A stretch of DNA of 64,000 nt from Lachnospira multipara ATCC 19207. GTDB lineage: Bacteria > Bacillota > Clostridia > Lachnospirales > Lachnospiraceae. Both the position numbers and the translations under genes were made by a program. This document shows positions 62,516-64,000 of this stretch, piece after piece. Below the pieces are notes generated by a model. It was not told the origin of the DNA. It searched no databases and saw only the letters and a list, made by a program, of their open reading frames with translations. Position 1 is the stretch's first letter, and every line of letters begins with the position of its first letter. The stretch is from contig NZ_AUJG01000001.1 in NCBI RefSeq assembly GCF_000424105.1, positions 124,001 through 188,000 on the forward strand, written 5' to 3'.

Positions 62516-63313
62516 ATGGCAATGACAGAAATAGAAATGCACTATAATAAATTTAACGAAGACAAGAGATTGTTATCAAGACATGGTCATGTTGAATTTG
62601 TTACAACTATGAAATATGTGCATGTTTATTTAGATGAGATTTTAAAAGGTGTCACTTCAAAAAGTGACATCAAGATTATAGACATTGGAGCAGGGACAGG
62701 TGCTTATAGCGTTCCCCTAGCCAATGAAGGTTATGACTTAACAGCAGTAGAACTTGTAAAGCATAACCTAGGTCTTTTAAAGGCTAAGGGTGCAAATGTA
62801 AAGGCATATCAAGGTAACGCTCTTAAGTTAAAGCGTTTTGAGGATAATAGCTTTGATATGGCACTTCTATTTGGACCAATGTATCATTTATTTTCAAAGG
62901 AAGATAAGTTAAAGGCTCTTAGCGAAGCTAAGAGAGTTGTAAAGCCAGGAGGATATATCTTGGTTGCCTATATTATGAATGAATATAGCGTTATAACTTA
63001 TGCCTTTAAGGAAAAGCATATAATGGAATGCCTAGAAGAGGGAAGATTTGATAAGGATTATAAGACAATTTCTTCTACTAAGGATTTATATGACTATATG
63101 CGAATTGAGAACATTAATGAATTAAATGAAGAACTAGGACTTAAAAGAGAGAAGATTATTTCTCCTGATGGCCCTGCAAATTATATTAGACAATTCCTTA
63201 ATGCTTTATCAGAAGAGGAGTATGAGGAATTCATTAAATACCATCTATCAACCTGTGAAAGACAGGATTTAATTGGAGCAGGTGGTCATACCCTTGATAT
63301 TTTAAGAAAATAA
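62516..63313 (+). CDS. Class I SAM-dependent methyltransferase
   Basis: The 265-residue protein has motif I KIIDIGAGTGAYSVPLA near residue 58, motif II LTAVEL, motif IV FDMALLFGPMYHL and the post-IV AKRVVKPGGYILVAY. The substrate is not evident. The ATG follows the short RBS TTGGAG. It is the last gene of the folC-linked cluster before a terminator and a convergent PBP gene. Confidence 0.88.
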   Translation: MAMTEIEMHYNKFNEDKRLLSRHGHVEFVTTMKYVHVYLDEILKGVTSKSDIKIIDIGAGTGAYSVPLANEGYDLTAVELVKHNLGLLKAKGANVKAYQGNALKLKRFEDNSFDMALLFGPMYHLFSKEDKLKALSEAKRVVKPGGYILVAYIMNEYSVITYAFKEKHIMECLEEGRFDKDYKTISSTKDLYDYMRIENINELNEELGLKREKIISPDGPANYIRQFLNALSEEEYEEFIKYHLSTCERQDLIGAGGHTLDILRK

Positions 63314-63320
63314 AGAAATT

Positions 63321-63356
63321 AGACTGGTAAGTAAATTGCTTACCAGTCTATCTTTA
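63321..63356. terminator. Terminator between methyltransferase and PBP genes
   Basis: AGACTGGTAAG and CTTACCAGTCT form a perfect 11-pair stem, followed by ATCTTTAT. Confidence 0.78.
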
Positions 63357-63376
63357 TATTAGAGATTTAATTCTAA

Positions 63377-64000
63377 TTAATTATTGCTACTGTTAGCGCT
63401 GTTGTTGCTCTTGTTTGAGCTGTTTGAACTACTTGAACTTGAAGATTTCTTAGTAGTTGTTTCTTCTGTAGAAGATTCTTCTTCAGAACTTTTTGTTTCT
63501 TGTTGAGTGTTAGTGCCTGACGAACTTGTGCTTGAGCTACTAGTACCCGTCGACGTTCCATTTGAGTCCGTCGTCGTGGCTGTATTTGAATGAATTGTAC
63601 AGAAATCCGTCAATTGAGCAGCTGTTATAGAGTATGCTGCATCTGCCGTTGTGTAATTTGATGCGTCATCTGATGCACCAAGTGGTGTTGTTACAGATTC
63701 CTTTAATGTAAGGATTCTAGTTGTTGTAGATGTACAACCAGCTACTGCAACTGCACCAGAGTCGTTACAAATTGTAACCTTAACATGTGTACTACATGTC
63801 TCTGTTGGAACATTGTCTTCTGAGAAGTACTCACTAATAATAGTGCTTCCTCTCTCATCCTGTGAACAAAGATCAGATGGTAAATCACCTGACTTATTAC
63901 AAACCTCTGCTTGAACAATTCCATCTGGCTGTTGGTAACTTCCCTCAGCATCACCGGTGTAATCATTAATTGCTGACATTATCTTGCCCCAAATTCTAGT
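63377..64000 (-). CDS. Class A penicillin-binding protein, C-terminal part (5' end outside window)
   Basis: The frame stays open to the window edge (reading TRIWGKIMSAINDYTGD). It matches the region after the transpeptidase domain of large Firmicute PBPs: VQAEVCNKSGDLPSDLC, a Cys-paired extracellular module (PTETCSTHVKVTICNDSG), then a low-complexity Ser/Thr/Glu/Asn tail ending SANSSNN. The catalytic domains lie upstream of the window, so the assignment rests on this C-terminal pattern. Confidence 0.72.
   Translation of the reverse strand, partial: TRIWGKIMSAINDYTGDAEGSYQQPDGIVQAEVCNKSGDLPSDLCSQDERGSTIISEYFSEDNVPTETCSTHVKVTICNDSGAVAVAGCTSTTTRILTLKESVTTPLGASDDASNYTTADAAYSITAAQLTDFCTIHSNTATTTDSNGTSTGTSSSSTSSSGTNTQQETKSSEEESSTEETTTKKSSSSSSSNSSNKSNNSANSSNN

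Overview
The window is AT-rich, densely coded bacterial DNA with strong Shine-Dalgarno sites and occasional TTG starts. Its protein set is that of an anaerobic low-GC Firmicute, most likely Lachnospiraceae: an iron-sulfur L-serine dehydratase in two subunits, NADP-type glutamate dehydrogenase, CdaA/CdaR c-di-AMP synthesis, bL25 of the Ctc type, many membrane-anchored Ser/Thr-rich surface proteins, and CheX, which hints at motility. The genus is not determined. I saw no rRNA, tRNA, CRISPR array, IS element or prophage.

Layout. 0-6.2 kb: a signalling operon of hybrid histidine kinase (5' end outside the window), stand-alone response regulator and HD-GYP-like membrane protein. 6.3-12.4 kb: an oxidoreductase, bL25, a secreted nuclease, an AAA_14/DUF4143 ATPase behind four 32-bp repeats, a YgjP-type metalloprotease, then 734 bp without a convincing gene. 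12.5-16.1 kb: serine dehydratase, a ZIP metal transporter and a divergent NifX-FKBP fusion. 16.3-22.3 kb: EF-hand protein, FAD dehydrogenase, SDR, GH25 muramidase and a pair of tightly divergent membrane proteins. 22.4-31.8 kb: AIR-synthase-like protein, Lrp regulator, aminotransferase, CheX, TrmL, exonuclease, a CNB-domain protein, a second oxidoreductase and a transglutaminase-like surface protein. 31.9-35.5 kb: a GGDEF protein, about 800 bp of highly structured non-coding DNA, a 57-residue ORF and a Mn-type CDF exporter. 35.5-39.5 kb: J-domain protein, esterase-like hydrolase, a NAGPA pseudogene and a surface protein. 39.5-45.4 kb: two membrane proteins, cdaA, cdaR, HPr and a phosphoglucomutase. 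45.6-49.6 kb: HtrA-like protease, ClpX and a Cof-type phosphatase. 49.6-55.3 kb: capsule-control genes (PHP phosphatase, chain-length protein, tyrosine kinase) and two tandem LCP ligases. 55.3-64 kb: glutamate dehydrogenase with an elaborate promoter region, lipoprotein, coiled-coil protein, FolC, a 47-residue ORF, a zinc-ribbon/TPR protein, a methyltransferase and the C-terminus of a class A PBP.

The most unusual material is non-coding. (1) 33.6-34.17 kb holds three hairpin-associated G/C-rich loop motifs that look like Shine-Dalgarno or anti-Shine-Dalgarno sequences, then mutually exclusive hairpins around a terminator, then a leader that folds the Shine-Dalgarno of the small ORF-CDF operon into a loop. 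(2) GC-rich modular palindromic repeats sit in three convergent intergenic gaps; one copy carries an 81-bp hairpin-rich insertion exactly at an apical loop. (3) A 32-bp four-unit repeat abuts the ATPase promoter, and a 21-bp tandem repeat lies upstream of the glutamate dehydrogenase promoter.
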